Assembly (NCBI RefSeq): GCF_000718635.1
Contig: NZ_JOBF01000024.1
Span: 108,878-172,877 of the forward strand
From: Streptomyces varsoviensis
Lineage (GTDB): Bacteria; Actinomycetota; Actinomycetes; Streptomycetales; Streptomycetaceae
DNA: 64,000 nucleotides
Direction: 5' to 3'
The notes beneath the pieces are model-generated. The model had not been told where the DNA came from. It searched no databases and was given only the letters and a program-made list of their open reading frames with translations. The translations under genes were made by a program, and so were the position numbers. Shown here in pieces: positions 42,423-51,600 of the stretch. Position 1 is the first letter of the stretch; each line of letters opens with the position of its first letter.

Positions 42423-43337
42423 ATGTCCGACACCCGCACCTGGGGGCTCTCCGGCCCGTACGACCGCCATGACCTCAGGCGCAACCTGGGCGTCCTGGGG
42501 CGCGGGCCGGGCGACCCCGCCTACCGGGTCGCGGCGGACGGCTCCGTCTGGCGGGCCTCGCGGACCCCGGACGGCCCCGGCACCCTGCGGATCGCGGTGG
42601 CCGGCGGCGAGGCCCGGGCGCAGGCCTGGGGGCCGGGCGCGGACTGGCTGCTCGCGCGGGTGCCCGCGATGCTCGGCGAGCACGACGACGCGGCGGACTT
42701 CACCCCCCGCCACCGCCTCGTCCACGAGGCCCACCGCCGCCACCCCGGCCTGCGCCTGATCCGTACGGGCCTGGTCCTGGAGTCGCTGATCCCCTCGGTC
42801 CTGGAGCAGAAGGTCACCAGCGACGAGGCGTACCGCGCCTGGCGCATCCTCCTGACCCGCCACGGCGAGCCCGCCCCCGGCCCCGCCGACGGAATGCGCG
42901 TCATGCCCGACCCTCGCGCCTGGACGCTGATCCCGTCCTGGGAGTGGCACAAGGCGGGCGTCGACGCCAAGCGTTCGTCGACGATCCTGCGCGCCGCCCG
43001 CGTCGCGCGCCGCCTGGAAGAGGCCGCGGGGATGGACGACACCCGCGCCACCGCCCGGCTGCGGGCCGTCCCCGGCATCGGTCCGTGGACGGCCGCCGAG
43101 ACCCTGCAGCGCAGCAACGGCTCACCGGACGCCGTGACAGTCGGCGACCTCCACCTGCCGAAGATCATCGGCTACGCGCTGACGGGCGAGCGCGGCACGG
43201 ACGACGCGGCCATGCTCGACCTCCTGGCCCCCTACGCCGGCCACCGCCACCGCGCCTGCCGCCTCATCCTCCTCACCGGCCGCACCCCGCCCCGCCGCGC
43301 CCCGCGCTTCTCCGTGAACGACATCCGCGCGCTGTGA
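42423..43337 (+). CDS. HhH-GPD DNA glycosylase (AlkA-like 3-methyladenine type)
   Basis: A 304-residue base-excision repair enzyme. The helix-hairpin-helix is LRAVPGIGPWTAAETL and the catalytic aspartate follows in VTVGDLHLPK. An EQKVTSDEAYRAWRILL helix precedes it, as in AlkA-type glycosylases that remove alkylated purines. The N-terminal 90 residues match the family's extra domain. It starts at the first ATG after a -10-like box and probably lacks a leader. Confidence 0.9.
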   Translation: MSDTRTWGLSGPYDRHDLRRNLGVLGRGPGDPAYRVAADGSVWRASRTPDGPGTLRIAVAGGEARAQAWGPGADWLLARVPAMLGEHDDAADFTPRHRLVHEAHRRHPGLRLIRTGLVLESLIPSVLEQKVTSDEAYRAWRILLTRHGEPAPGPADGMRVMPDPRAWTLIPSWEWHKAGVDAKRSSTILRAARVARRLEEAAGMDDTRATARLRAVPGIGPWTAAETLQRSNGSPDAVTVGDLHLPKIIGYALTGERGTDDAAMLDLLAPYAGHRHRACRLILLTGRTPPRRAPRFSVNDIRAL

Positions 43338-43376
43338 TCCTGATCCGACGCCCCCGGCCCGAGCGCGGGGGCCCGG

Positions 43377-43832
43377 TCACGCGGTCGTCACGGTGGTCGT
43401 GACCTCCACGGGCACGGAGAGGCTGTTGGCGATGAAGCACTCGCGATGGGCCCGCGCCGCCAGCTCCTGGACCGTTTTCTCGTCGGTGCCCGCGGCGACC
43501 TTGACGCTTGCCCGCAGGTGGATCGTGGTCAGCCGGGCGGGGGCGGCGTTCAGGTCGAGGCTGCTGGTCGCCTCGTCGTCGTAGGCGAGGACGTCCACTC
43601 CGGCGCGGGCGGCGACGGCGAGGAAGGAGAGCAACTGGCAGGACGAGGCGGCCATGACCACCAGTTGCTCGGGGTTGAGGCGGGCGGGGTCGCCGCGGAA
43701 GGCCGGGTCCGCGCTGAGGACGGTCTCGGGGGCGGGGGCCGCGACGGCCGTGTGTTCACGGGAGTAGCCGTGGATCCCCTCGGCGGTGGAGCCTTCCCAG
43801 TGCAACCGCGCGTGATAGCTGTGTGAGCTCAT
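43377..43832 (-). CDS. OsmC/Ohr family peroxiredoxin
   Basis: A 151-residue protein with the OsmC fold. The two redox cysteines are in ASSCQLLSFLAVA and HRECFIANS. Family members reduce organic hydroperoxides using lipoyl or thiol donors. ATG 43832 starts the conserved YHARLHWEGS strand; a longer in-frame ORF (to 43889) covers the promoter. TACGAT lies 6 nt before the ATG. It converges on the glycosylase gene with a 39-nt gap. Confidence 0.9.
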   Translation of the reverse strand: MSSHSYHARLHWEGSTAEGIHGYSREHTAVAAPAPETVLSADPAFRGDPARLNPEQLVVMAASSCQLLSFLAVAARAGVDVLAYDDEATSSLDLNAAPARLTTIHLRASVKVAAGTDEKTVQELAARAHRECFIANSLSVPVEVTTTVTTA

Positions 43833-43838
43833 GCCCGG

Positions 43839-43844
43839 ATCGTA
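43839..43844 (-). promoter_or_regulatory. Candidate -10 box of leaderless osmC-like mRNA
   Basis: TACGAT on the minus strand, 6 nt before ATG 43832. Confidence 0.45.
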
Positions 43845-43929
43845 GGCCGGGAATGGTTCGACGAGGAGCGAAATGTCTGCGTCCGCCATCGCCGACCGGT
43901 GACCACTGATGACTACTGACCGCCGCCCC

Positions 43930-45318
43930 TCACCGCACCGTCACGAACGCGTCGGCGTCCCGCGCCGGGCGGGGCCGGGCCGGCGCCGCCGGGTGCCCCA
44001 CGGCCACCGCGCCCATCGGGTCCCAGTCGGCCGGCAGCTCCAGCACCCGCCGCACCACGTCCCGGCAGAACATCGTCGATGACACCCAGGCCGACCCCAG
44101 CCGCTCGCCGGCCAGCGCGACCAGGAAGTTCTGCACCCCGGCCCCGGCCGTCACGACGAACATCTCCCGCTCGGCCGCCGCGCGCCGCTCGTCCGGGTAC
44201 GGGTGCGCGCCGTCCATCACCAGGCACGGCACCGCCAGGTACGGCGCGTTCCGCAGGACGTCGCCCCGGCGCAGCCGCTTGGCGACGCTCTCCTCCGTGC
44301 GGCCGTCGGCGCGCAGGTCGGCCGCCCACGCGTCGCGCATCGCGTCGAGCAGTTCGGTACGCGCCCGCCCGGACTCCAGCAGGACGAACCGCCACGGCGT
44401 GGTGTGGTGCGGGGCGGGCGCGGTCACGGCGGCGGCGACCGCGCGCCGCACGGCGGCCCCGTCGACCGGCTCGGCGGTGAACTCGCGGACCGTACGGCGC
44501 AGCGTCACCGCTTCCCGTACGGCCTCCGAGGTGCCCAGCCGGAACATGTCGTCGGCGGCGCCCCGCACCAGCGCCCGCGCGCCGGCCCCGTCCGCGTCCG
44601 CCGGGCCGTCCGCTCCGCCGTCCGCCGCGGTGTCCGCCGCGCTGTCGGCGGCGCCCGGCACCAGGTGCGGGAGGCCGCGCACCACGGCCACCGGCAGCCC
44701 CTCGGCCTTGCCCTTCACCAGGTCTCCGGCGGCGGCCAGTTCGTCGGCGGCCGCGACGACCGTGACGTTCAGCGCGTTGCCGTGGGTGTCCTCGCCGCCG
44801 CGCAGGTCGTCCAGGACCCGCACCCCGGCGGCGCCGATGGCGACATCGGTGAGGCCGGTGCGCCAGGGGCGGCCGAAGGTGTCGGTGATGACGACGCCGA
44901 CCTCGACGCCGAGCGCCGCCCGCAGCCCGTCCCGGATGCGCCGGGCCGAAGCGTCGGGGTCCTCGGGCAGCAGCAGTACGGTCCCGGCCGGGGTGTTGGA
45001 GGCGTCGACGCCCGCGGCGGCCATGACCAGGCCGAGCCGATTCTCGACGATCCGCAGCGGGCCGCGCCGGGCGACGACCCGTACGGTCTCGGCGTCGATC
45101 GCGGCCTCGCGGTCGTCGGCCCGGACGACGCGGCCCTCGGCCTTGGACACGATCTTGGAGGTGACCAGCAGCACGTCCCCGTCGACGAGCCCCGACACGC
45201 CCTCCTCGCCCGCCTCCGCGGCCCCCGCCGCGATGAGCTTGGCGAGGTCGTCGCCCGGCCGCACCTCGGGCAGGCCGGGCAGCGCCCACACCCGGAAGGC
45301 CGGCGCCGGCCGGCTCAC
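43930..45318 (-). CDS. fbiB: Coenzyme F420:L-glutamate ligase (two-domain FbiB)
   Basis: A 462-residue fusion. The N-terminal CofE-like domain (about 1-245) has [32 protein letters not shown] and [12 protein letters not shown]; it adds L-glutamates to F420-0. The C-terminal FMN/nitroreductase-like domain (about 275-460) has [24 protein letters not shown] and [11 protein letters not shown]; in mycobacteria it completes polyglutamylation and reduces dehydro-F420-0. The two are joined by an Ala/Asp-rich linker ([19 protein letters not shown]). GTG 45318 overlaps the fbiA stop (GTGA), so the genes are coupled. Confidence 0.96.
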   Translation of the reverse strand: MSRPAPAFRVWALPGLPEVRPGDDLAKLIAAGAAEAGEEGVSGLVDGDVLLVTSKIVSKAEGRVVRADDREAAIDAETVRVVARRGPLRIVENRLGLVMAAAGVDASNTPAGTVLLLPEDPDASARRIRDGLRAALGVEVGVVITDTFGRPWRTGLTDVAIGAAGVRVLDDLRGGEDTHGNALNVTVVAAADELAAAGDLVKGKAEGLPVAVVRGLPHLVPGAADSAADTAADGGADGPADADGAGARALVRGAADDMFRLGTSEAVREAVTLRRTVREFTAEPVDGAAVRRAVAAAVTAPAPHHTTPWRFVLLESGRARTELLDAMRDAWAADLRADGRTEESVAKRLRRGDVLRNAPYLAVPCLVMDGAHPYPDERRAAAEREMFVVTAGAGVQNFLVALAGERLGSAWVSSTMFCRDVVRRVLELPADWDPMGAVAVGHPAAPARPRPARDADAFVTVR

Positions 45319-46274
45319 GCCCGTACCTCCTCGGCGAGGTCGAGCGCCTCGCGGGCCATCCGCGCCGTGGCGTCGAGGTCCGTCATCATCAGCGGCACGG
45401 CGCGGCAGCGGATGCCCGCCGCCTCCACCGGCCCGACGGCGGCGGCGTCCACGGTGTCGACGAGCCAGCCGTCGAGCATCCCCGAGCCGTAGTGCTGGGC
45501 CACGGCGGCCGCGCTGGTCTCGACGCCGACGGCGGCGAGCACCTTGTCCGCCATGCCGCGCACCGGCGCGTCGCCGACGATGGGGGAGAGACCGACGACC
45601 GGCACCCCGGCGTCCGCGATGGCCTCGCGCATGCCCGGCACCGCGAGGATCGTGCCGACGCTGACGACCGGGTTGGACGGCGGGAAGAGCACGACGTCCG
45701 CCGCGGCGATGGCCTCCAGGACGCCCGGCGCGGGCTTGGACTGCTCGGCGCCGACGGGGATGACGGCGTGCGCGTCCACGGACGCGCGCAGCCGCACCCA
45801 GTACTCCTGGAAGTGCACGGCCTTGCGGCCCTCGTCGGTGTCCACCAGTACGTGCGTCTCGACGCGGTCGTCCGTCATCGGCAGCAGCCGGACGCCGGGG
45901 TTCCAGCGTTGGCACAGCGCCTCGGTCACCGCGCTGAGCGGGTATCCGGCGCCGAGCATCTGGGTGCGGACGATGTGCGTCGCGAAGTCGCGGTCGCCGA
46001 GGCCGAACCACTCGGGTCCGACGCCGTACGCCGCCAGTTCCTCCTTGACCGCGAAGGTCTCGTCGGCCCGGCCCCAGCCCTGCTCCTCGTGGATGCCGCC
46101 GCCGAGGGTATACATCACGGTGTCGAGGTCGGGACAGACTTTCAGGCCGAAGAGATGGATGTCGTCGCCGGTGTTCCCGATGACGGTGATCTCCGCGTCG
46201 GGGACTGCTGACTTGAGGCCGCGTAGGAAGCGGGCACCGCCGATGCCGCCGGCCAGAACCACAATGCGCTGCAT
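45315..46274 (-). CDS. fbiA: 2-phospho-L-lactate transferase (CofD/FbiA)
   Basis: A 319-residue enzyme that joins the activated phospholactate/phosphoenolpyruvate moiety to Fo in F420 synthesis. Signatures are [17 protein letters not shown] at the start, [22 protein letters not shown] and [16 protein letters not shown]. Length is typical. ATG 46274 is directly followed by the conserved first strand; CAGACT 6 nt upstream may be a -10 box of a leaderless transcript. It is upstream of and overlaps fbiB. Confidence 0.96.
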   Translation of the reverse strand: MQRIVVLAGGIGGARFLRGLKSAVPDAEITVIGNTGDDIHLFGLKVCPDLDTVMYTLGGGIHEEQGWGRADETFAVKEELAAYGVGPEWFGLGDRDFATHIVRTQMLGAGYPLSAVTEALCQRWNPGVRLLPMTDDRVETHVLVDTDEGRKAVHFQEYWVRLRASVDAHAVIPVGAEQSKPAPGVLEAIAAADVVLFPPSNPVVSVGTILAVPGMREAIADAGVPVVGLSPIVGDAPVRGMADKVLAAVGVETSAAAVAQHYGSGMLDGWLVDTVDAAAVGPVEAAGIRCRAVPLMMTDLDATARMAREALDLAEEVRA

Positions 46275-46454
46275 GGGGCCAGTCTGTCAGCCGCGGGCGG
46301 GCGCGCTGAAGTCCGGTGGCGGGCGCCGGCCCGCCGCCTGTCGGTACGTCAGCCCGTATGCCGGTCTGTCCGCCGGTTCGTACGCGGCCCCGTAAGCCGG
46401 TCCGCATGCCGTCCCGCACACGGACCCGTACGCCGCCTCATACGTCCTGATACG

Positions 46455-46952
46455 TCAGCGGGCGAGCGCCGCCGCGCAGCGCGGGCCGTGCTGCGGCATG
46501 TCGGTGAGGCCGGGGAAGTAGACGTGCAGGCTGACCGCCGGTTCGAGGGAGTCGTTGACGACCTCGTGGACGTAGCCGGGCGCGAAGACGCGCACCGCGC
46601 CCGCACCGAGGCGCAGCCGCGCGGCGGGCCCCGCGGCGCCCTGGGAGTGTTCGGTCAGTTCGCCGTCCAGCATGGTGAGGACGCCGGACGAGGGGCCGTG
46701 GTCGTGGCGGCCGGTGCCCTGGCCGGGGACCCAGCTCAGCAGCCAGACCTCGTAGCCGGGGCCGGTGCGCAGCCGGTGGTACCAGCGGCTGGTCGCGTCG
46801 TAGCGGACGAGGTGGGCCCAGCTCGCGCGGTCGGCCGCGATGGCGGCGGCGAGGCCGGCGAACCCGGCGACGGTCGAGGGGTGGGCGGCGACGGGCGGCA
46901 GGAGGTGGGGGATGGCGAGCGGGTCGCCGGCGATCTGGACATCGCTGTTCAT
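46455..46952 (-). CDS. Cysteine dioxygenase family cupin
   Basis: A 165-residue cupin. The iron-binding His residues are in GTGRHDHGPSSG (HxH) and in GYVHEVVN, and the first motif is followed by VLTMLDGELTEH. This is the cysteine dioxygenase/3-mercaptopropionate dioxygenase fold that oxidises a thiol to a sulfinate; the precise thiol is not evident. ATG 46952 has GAGGAAC upstream. The upstream 180 nt before fbiA hold short GCCGGT-type repeats and no gene. Confidence 0.87.
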   Translation of the reverse strand: MNSDVQIAGDPLAIPHLLPPVAAHPSTVAGFAGLAAAIAADRASWAHLVRYDATSRWYHRLRTGPGYEVWLLSWVPGQGTGRHDHGPSSGVLTMLDGELTEHSQGAAGPAARLRLGAGAVRVFAPGYVHEVVNDSLEPAVSLHVYFPGLTDMPQHGPRCAAALAR

Positions 46953-47743
46953 GTGCGGAAGTTCCTCGGCAAGAGTCTCGGTAGGAGTTCTGCAAGAGTT
47001 CGGCTCGCGTCCCCGCCGCGGTCCGCCCCATGGCCCCCCGGGGAGGCGGGGGTCATGAGCCGGGGGTCACGGGGCATGCGTGCGGCATGGGCCCGAGGAC
47101 GCGTGGTGACGCTGAAAAGGCGGGAGCGGCGCGGTCCCGGCCGTGCCTGCCGGCGGTCGCGGAGGTACGGGGACGGGAGGCGCTGGGAGGGCGGGCCGCG
47201 GTGAGCGTGCCCGTCCTAGCTGGAGCTCGGTGGCATCAACAGCTCGAACAGCGGCAGCGGGCCCGCACAGCGCAAAGGGACCCGTACGAGCGGGTCAGGC
47301 AGAGCGTGGAGGTCGCTGGCATGCAACCAAGAAGAGCGGCAGGTGGCTCCCCTTGTCAACCAGATGTCCGCTTTGGGGTCAATGTTTCACCTCATCCGGT
47401 TAAAGTGCTCGACGAAAGGTTTATGCATGGATGTGTACGGAGAGGTGTGGCGCACCACGCGTACCCGTGAGCGCCCTCGGTCGCATGAGGTGCAACTGGG
47501 TTGTCGTGTGTGACGTCCTCTCCCTCGGGGAGGCGGTGCGCGGCGGGCGAGTGGGTGTGTCCCGTCTTATGGCGATTTGAACACTTTCCGCATAGCCTTG
47601 GTTCCGCAGAGTGAATAAGGGGCCCAATAGCAGATCTCGGCTTGACTGGCCCGGATCGGCACACTTGTAATTTCACTCGTGTCGTTCAGCCGTATTCGGT
47701 AACGGCAACATCACGGGGACGCAAAGACAGACTAGGGGCGCAC
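46953..47743. promoter_or_regulatory. 790-nt whiB upstream region
   Basis: This long divergent region lies between the cysteine dioxygenase gene and whiB. GC falls markedly from about 47340 onward. No ORF has convincing codon bias or a ribosome-binding site; the frame 47030-47470 is not credible. A CCTC/GAGG hairpin lies at about 47515-47533. Such size and composition suit multiple developmental promoters, operators or a small RNA. A consensus-like promoter near the end is listed separately. Confidence 0.5.
47642..47671 (+). promoter_or_regulatory. Candidate whiB promoter
   Basis: TTGACT (47642-47647) and TGTAAT (47666-47671) are 18 nt apart, the layout of a principal-sigma promoter, and would give a leader of about 65 nt. 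TTTCACTCGTGTCG at 47671-47684 overlaps the start region and partly resembles a BldD-type dyad; BldD is known to repress whiB in Streptomyces, but the match is imperfect. Confidence 0.6.
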
Positions 47744-48007
47744 ATGACCGAGCTGTTTCAGGAACTGCTGGTCGAGGAGGCGGACGAGGAGCTCGGCTGG
47801 CAGGAGCGCGCACTCTGCGCCCAGACCGATCCCGAATCGTTCTTCCCGGAAAAGGGCGGATCCACCCGCGAGGCGAAGAAGGTCTGCCTCGCCTGCGAAG
47901 TCCGCTCCGAGTGCCTCGAATACGCCCTCGCCAACGACGAACGCTTCGGCATCTGGGGCGGCTTGTCCGAGCGCGAGCGCCGCCGCCTGAAGAAGGCTGC
48001 GGTCTGA
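47744..48007 (+). CDS. whiB: Sporulation regulator WhiB
   Basis: An 87-residue Wbl protein that, from residue 18 on, reads like canonical Streptomyces WhiB. Four cysteines (Cys25, Cys48, Cys51, Cys57) bind a [4Fe-4S] cluster; GIWGG (69-73) and the basic ERRRLKKA tail complete the family pattern. WhiB acts with WhiA to start sporulation septation in aerial hyphae. ATG 47744 has AGGGG about 7 nt upstream. The genes around it (fbiA-fbiB, manB, manA) match the mycobacterial whiB2 neighbourhood. Confidence 0.98.
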   Translation: MTELFQELLVEEADEELGWQERALCAQTDPESFFPEKGGSTREAKKVCLACEVRSECLEYALANDERFGIWGGLSERERRRLKKAAV

Positions 48008-48077
48008 CGGGCCGACGGGCCGACGACCCGACGGTCCGACGGTCTGACGGGCCGAGCGCCTGACAGGCCGACCGTCT
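48006..48077 (+). repeat. 8-bp tandem array starting in the whiB stop codon
   Basis: Nine degenerate copies of GACGGGCC-like sequence follow at exact 8-nt steps from 48006, the first overlapping the TGA. Substitutions are concentrated in the 3' half of the unit. Confidence 0.8.
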
Positions 48078-48247
48078 GGTCCGGACCGCACGCGGCCGCC
48101 GCCGCACCCGGCGCGGCTCACAGACCATCACCAGCGCGCGCCGAGCGCGCCGCCCGGCGGCCCCGGACCCGACCGCCCGGCCCGCCGCCGACCGCGTTCG
48201 ACACGGCGAGACGCCACAAGACGCGGCGAGAGGCCCGACCACGCAGC

Positions 48248-48366
48248 CGGCGCACCCCTTCCGCGCCGCCGCCGGCGCACCCCTTCCGCGCCGCCGCCGG
48301 CCACTCCGCGCGCGCCGCCGCCGGCCACTCCGCGCGCGCCGCCGCCGGCCACTCCGCGCGCGCCGC
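48248..48366. repeat. 25-bp and 24-bp tandem repeats
   Basis: Two copies of a 25-bp unit (starting CGGCGCACCCCTTCCG, at 48248 and 48273) run directly into about three copies of a related 24-bp unit (starting CGGCCACTCCGCGCGC, at 48298, 48322 and 48346). Both units share the CGCGCCGCCGC end. The 597 nt from 48008 to 48604 otherwise hold no supported gene; a minus-strand ORF across the array is a repeat artefact. Confidence 0.9.
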
Positions 48367-48604
48367 GAAAACACCCATACCGCACGGCCCGCCTCCGGCA
48401 CCACGCCCGCCGGAAGCGGGCCGCCGCGCGTTCCGGGCCCCCGCGCCCGTACGGACCCGGTCGGCGGACACCCGCGAACCATTAGTGTGGGGGGCCGTCC
48501 GTGACGCACCAACGACCCCACGGGGCGCGGGCGTCCACCGCAGTCCAAGCAGGCAGTCTTCCGGGGGGCGCCCCCGGGACCCCGGCCGGAGGGCCCGTAC
48601 CTCG

Positions 48605-51600
48605 ATGTCCGTGCATAGTCACTCGGCGGCTCAACACCCGGCCGCCACCCCCGAGTTCCCACGGCACGTCGTCACCGCCGTGCTCGTCTCCCACGACGGC
48701 GACCGATGGCTGCCCCAGGCCCTGAGCGGCCTCCTCGGCCAGGAACGGCCCGTACAGAACGCCGTCGGCGCCGACACCGGCAGCACCGACGAATCCGCCC
48801 AGCTCCTCACCGAGGCCCTCGGCGACGACCACGTCCTGCACCTCGCGCGGCGCAGCGGCTTCGGCACCGCCGTCGACGAGGCGGTCCGCTCCGCGGCCGT
48901 GCTCACCCCCGACGACCTGCCCTACCTCAAGCGGCCCAGCGGCTGGGACCCCGCCACCCGCACCTGGCGCGACGACGCCTACGACATGCCGGAGCTGCCG
49001 CACGGCGAACCCGTCCAGTGGCTGTGGCTGCTGCACGACGACTGCGCGCCCGAACCCGACGCCCTCGCCGAACTGCTGCGCGTCGCCGACAGCGACCCGC
49101 ACGCCGCGATCGTCGGCCCCAAGCTGCGGAGCTGGTACGACCGCCGGCAACTCCTCGAAGTCGGCGTCTCCATCGCCCGCAGCGGCCGCCGCTGGACCGG
49201 CCTCGAACGCCGCGAACAGGACCAGGGCCAGCACGACCAGGTACGTACCGTGCTCTCCGTCTCCACCGCCGGCATGCTCATCCGCCGCGACGTCTGGGAC
49301 GAACTCGGCGGCATCGACCCCCGGCTGCCGCTCATGCGCGACGACGTCGACCTGTGCTGGCGCGCCCAGGCCGCCGGGCACCGCGTGCTCGTCGCCCCCG
49401 AGGCCGTACTGCGCCACGCGGAGGCCGCCGCGCGCGAACGCCGCCCCGTCGACTGCGTGGGCCGCTCCGTCGCCAACCCGCACCGCGTCGACAAGGCCGG
49501 CGCCGTCTACACCCTCCTCGCCAACAGCCGCGGCGCCGCCCTCCCGTACGTCATGGCGCGGCTCGTCATCGGCACCCTGCTGCGCACCCTCGCCTACCTC
49601 GTCGGCAAGGTCCCCGGCCAGGCCCTCGACGAACTCGCCGGACTCTTCGGCACCCTGCTGCGCCCCGGCCGGATCCTCGCCGCCCGCAAGCAGCGCGGCA
49701 AACCCGCCGTGGAGGCGAGCGAGCTGCGGCCGCTCTTCCCGCCCCCCGGCGCGACCGTACGGGCCACCGTCGAGCAGGTGGCGGGCAACCTCAGCGGCCG
49801 CTCCGAACCCGAGCTGTCCTCCGCCGGCCGGCACGGCGGCGTCGAGTCCGGGCCCGGCGGCGACGACGCCGACTACCTGGAGATCGAGCAGTTCGCCCGG
49901 CTCAAGCGCATCGCCCGGCGCCCCGCGCCGGTGCTCTTCGCCGCGCTGCTGCTCATCTCCCTGATCGCCTGCCGCGCGCTGATCGGCGGCGGCTCGCTGT
50001 CCGGCGGCGCGCTGCTGCCCGCGCCCGACGTCTCCGCCCTCTGGTCGAGCCACCTGGACGGCTGGCACCCGGTCGGCACCGGCAACACCGGCACCGCGCC
50101 CCCCTACCTGGCCATCCTCGCGACCCTGTCGACGATCTTCCTCGGCTCCACCGGCTTCACGCTCACCCTGCTGCTGGTCTGCTCGGTGCCGCTGGCCGGC
50201 CTCACCGCCTACTTCGCCTCCCGGCCGCTCGTCGGCTCCCGGCAGCTACGGGCCTGGGCCGCCGTCGCGTACGCCTTCCTGCCCGCCGCCACCGGCGCGC
50301 TCGCGGGCGGCCGGCTGGGCACCGCCGTGCTCGCCATCCTGCTGCCGCCGATGGCCCGCGCCGCCGTCGCGGCCAGCGGCGTCCGCGCCCCCAAGGCCCG
50401 CCCGAGCTGGCGCGCGGTGTGGACGTACGCGCTGCTGCTGACCTTCACGGCGGCTTTCACCCCCATCGTCTGGCCGATCGCCCTCGTCCTCGGCGTCGCC
50501 ACCCTGCTCGTCCGCGTCGTCGTCGGCCGGGGCGAGGCGCTCCTCGCGCACGTCCTGCGGTTCCTCGCGGTCGTCGGCACCCCGCTGATCGCCCTCGCCC
50601 CCTGGTCCCTGACGCTCCTCACCCACCCGTCCCGCTTCCTCACCGAGGCCGGACTCGACTACGGACACGGCACGGCCACCGCGCTGAAGCTGCTGTCCAT
50701 CGACCCGGGCGGCCCCAAGACCTTCGGCGGACTGCTGCTGCTCGGCATCGTCCTCGCGGCCCTCGCCGCGCTGCTGCGCGGCGACCGGCAGCCCGCGGTC
50801 CGCTGCGCGTGGGCCGCCGCGCTGACCGGGCTGCTCTTCGCCGCCCTCGCCAACGGCTCCGGCTGGGCCGGCCCCGCCTCCCTCGTCTACGGCATCGCCC
50901 TGATCGGCGCGGCCGTCGTCGGCGCGGAGGGCGCCCGGCAGCGCGTCACGGAGCTGAGCTTCGGCTGGCGGCAGCCCGTCGCCGCCCTCATCGCCGTCGC
51001 CGCGGCCGCCGCCCCCGCGGTCGCCGCCGTCAGTTGGATGATCGCCGGCGCGGACGGCCCGGTCGAGCGCCGGGACCCGGTGCAGGTCCCCGCGTTCGTC
51101 GCGGAGGAGGCCGGCACCCGGGACCAGGCCCGCACCCTCGTGCTCGGCGGCGAGCCCACGCACGTCGCCTACACGCTCGTACGGGGCTCCGGCGCGCGGC
51201 TGGGCGACGCCGAGATGGCCGCGGCCGACGGCGCCGACAAGAAGCTCGACGCCGTCGTCGCCAACCTCGTCGCGGGCTCCGGCGCCGACCAGACCAGCCG
51301 GCTCGGCGAGTACGCCGTCGGCTACGTCCTGCTCCGCGACAGCGCCAAGCCGCTCGGCCGGGTCCTGGACGCGACGCCCGGCCTGACCCGGCTCAGCCAG
51401 GAGGACCGCAGCTCGCTGTGGCGCGTGGACCAGCAGGTCGCGCGCGTCGCCGTGATCAGCGGCGCGGCGCAGGACGGCGCGCGGCCGGGCGCGGCGACGC
51501 CGCCGGTGCCGGTCGCGGCCGGCCCCGTGGAGGCGCACAGCACGATCCCGGACGGCCCCGCGGGGCGCGTGCTGCGCGTCGCCGACCGGGCCGCGCCCGG

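Noticed and set aside
47030..47470. 146-codon ORF upstream of whiB
   Set aside because: Codon usage lacks the G/C third-position bias of real genes here and no start signal or domain is visible.
48118..48471. Minus-strand ORF with repeated ARAEWPA units
   Set aside because: It only translates the 24/25-bp array; no ribosome-binding site and no conserved domain.
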